Source of the DNA: Macrobrachium rosenbergii
Taxonomy: Eukaryota; Arthropoda; Malacostraca; Decapoda; Palaemonidae
NCBI RefSeq assembly: GCF_040412425.1
Contig: NC_089795.1
Coordinates: 81,079,163 to 81,143,162, forward strand
DNA: 64,000 nt
Direction of reading: 5' to 3'
This document shows, in pieces, positions 62,738 through 64,000 of the stretch. Both the position numbers and the translations under genes were made by a program. The notes under the pieces were generated by a model. That model was not told the DNA's origin. It searched no databases and was given only the letters and a program-made list of their open reading frames with translations. Position 1 is the stretch's first letter. Every line of letters begins with the position of its first letter.

Positions 62738-62742
<5 letters not shown>

Positions 62743-63895
62743 GCGGAGAGGAGGGCAATGGGGGTCCAGCAAGTGCTGAAATAGCTATACACAATTAGTG
62801 TTGATAACAATCATTAGAGCAGGTAATAGAGCGAATGAAATATCTGATTATTGTTTATGGAAACGCCGCAGCCATTCTCCTTACAAAACGACCAGGCCAA
62901 TGAGCCATTCGGCAGACAGTAAGATATAAATAGACATAAAACTTTTCGCATTACCCTGTATCGAAGGACATTAAACGCGACTGGTTATTGCACGGGTCGA
63001 TTATTCAAAACATATTATATATAATTTTTTCTCGCGCGTGAAACTTGAATTGACAGGTCGGGGCCATTTTGAAAATGAAATTCCGCATTAATGAAATATA
63101 TTAACGGGCAGGTGGGAATTGGGTTTGAATAACTGTATCGTTTGTTTAGTCTTAATTGTCGCGGGCTGTGATGTTATTATGATCTGAAAATAATTCCGGG
63201 GAGTAATTCATTGTTCCAAGAATAGCGCTCGGATTCCTGTTGACATTAATCATTTTTCGAGTTGGAATCTCATCACTCGTCCTTGGGAAATATAGAGGGC
63301 AAGGGGAAAATAAAGAGGCGATTTCTACGACGAAGTTATTTCGTGGAAATAATTAATTTAGGTTTCTATAAAGAATTGGAGTCCTTTACACACACACACA
63401 TATATACATATATAGTATATATTTATTTATTTATTTATAAACATGTGTATATATATATATATAACAAACATACATATAAATATGCTTAGCTATTATCTAA
63501 TTTTCCACTCTGCCTCAGTGTCTGCGTTGAATTTCGACTTTATCGCATACAGGCTGATTGACTGATTTAATATCACAAACTGGCGCTACGACTACCAAGA
63601 TATTCGACGTCAGAAATTCACTCGTTGCTAGTATAAGAAACTGAGGCTTGTTTCATTTTTTATCGGTCTTCAGCCCTGCCTCTCTTGTACCTTTCACGTT
63701 CAAAAATTCAACAGATCTTCCAAAAGACTCCACCGAAAGCCGACTTTCTTTATTCCACATTGACATCTCTTCAGTGCACCGTTTATTCACTTATTTATTA
63801 ATCTTCTCTGCATTTGCTTCCAGTAGAACAATTTATTCTTCTTAAAGTTCTTTGCTCATCTTCTCTCTCTCTCTCCTCCTCTCTTATACGCACAC

Positions 63896-63911
63896 ACATA
63901 TATATATATAT

Positions 63912-63988
<77 letters not shown>
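63896..63988. repeat. (TA)n microsatellite with (CA) interruption
   Basis: TA run of about 90 bases broken by CACACACACA at 63911-63926. Confidence 0.97.
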
Positions 63989-63989
<1 letters not shown>

Positions 63990-64000
63990 ACGTCACAAAT

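Larger units (their letters stand above)
60563..64000 (-). other. Upstream intron of KChIP-like gene, continues past right edge
   Basis: No exon resembling the N-terminal half of a neuronal calcium sensor could be found. Contains a SINE-like copy, a 33-base duplication (61146-61210), and (TA)n/(GA)n tracts at 62596-62737 and 63896-63988. Confidence 0.65.

Overview
The window looks like nuclear DNA of a decapod crustacean, probably a shrimp or a close relative. Genes are split by many introns, the DNA is AT-rich, and long (TA)n, (GA)n and (AAT)n tracts are extremely common. The two recognisable protein-coding genes have animal orthologues. The genus cannot be fixed from the sequence alone.

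Bases 1 to about 26.2 kb hold most of an exportin-4 gene (XPO4) on the minus strand. I placed 20 coding exons by similarity to XPO4 and by splice sites, from the start codon at 26157 to the exon encoding QLPEDLMK at 1674. The last ~130 residues lie beyond the left edge. One intron (15991-17222) is a minor-spliceosome AT-AC intron with textbook 5' and branch signals. One exon (20112-20286) carries an apparent one-base deletion, and a short stretch between exons 2 and 3 was not found. Intron 1 holds a decayed DIRS-like retroelement and a decayed LINE-type reverse transcriptase.

From 26.2 to about 55 kb I see no intact gene. This stretch contains two more decayed LINE reverse transcriptases (about 28.2-29.8 kb and 53.05-53.6 kb, both minus), a tRNA-like SINE head near 31.1 kb, minisatellites (32.0, 47.2 and 49.25 kb) and many microsatellites.

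From about 54.9 kb to the right edge lies the 3' part of an EF-hand calcium-sensor gene of the KChIP/neuronal calcium sensor type, minus strand. It shows two coding exons (60350-60562 and 55888-56076), with EF3 and EF4 intact and an unusual C-terminal tail. Its 5' exons lie beyond the right edge. XPO4 and this gene are transcribed in the same direction, the KChIP-like gene upstream of XPO4; nothing suggests they act together.

The most distinctive non-coding discovery is a dispersed, SINE-like repeat family of about 285-324 bp. Five copies are present, at 3195, 32206, 37507, 56866 and 60628. Four have clear 12-14 base target-site duplications and the fifth has a degenerate one. The elements lack a poly(A) tail, end in a G-rich 3' end and carry two conserved palindromes. 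One copy interrupts a 42-base tandem repeat, which defines its ends precisely.
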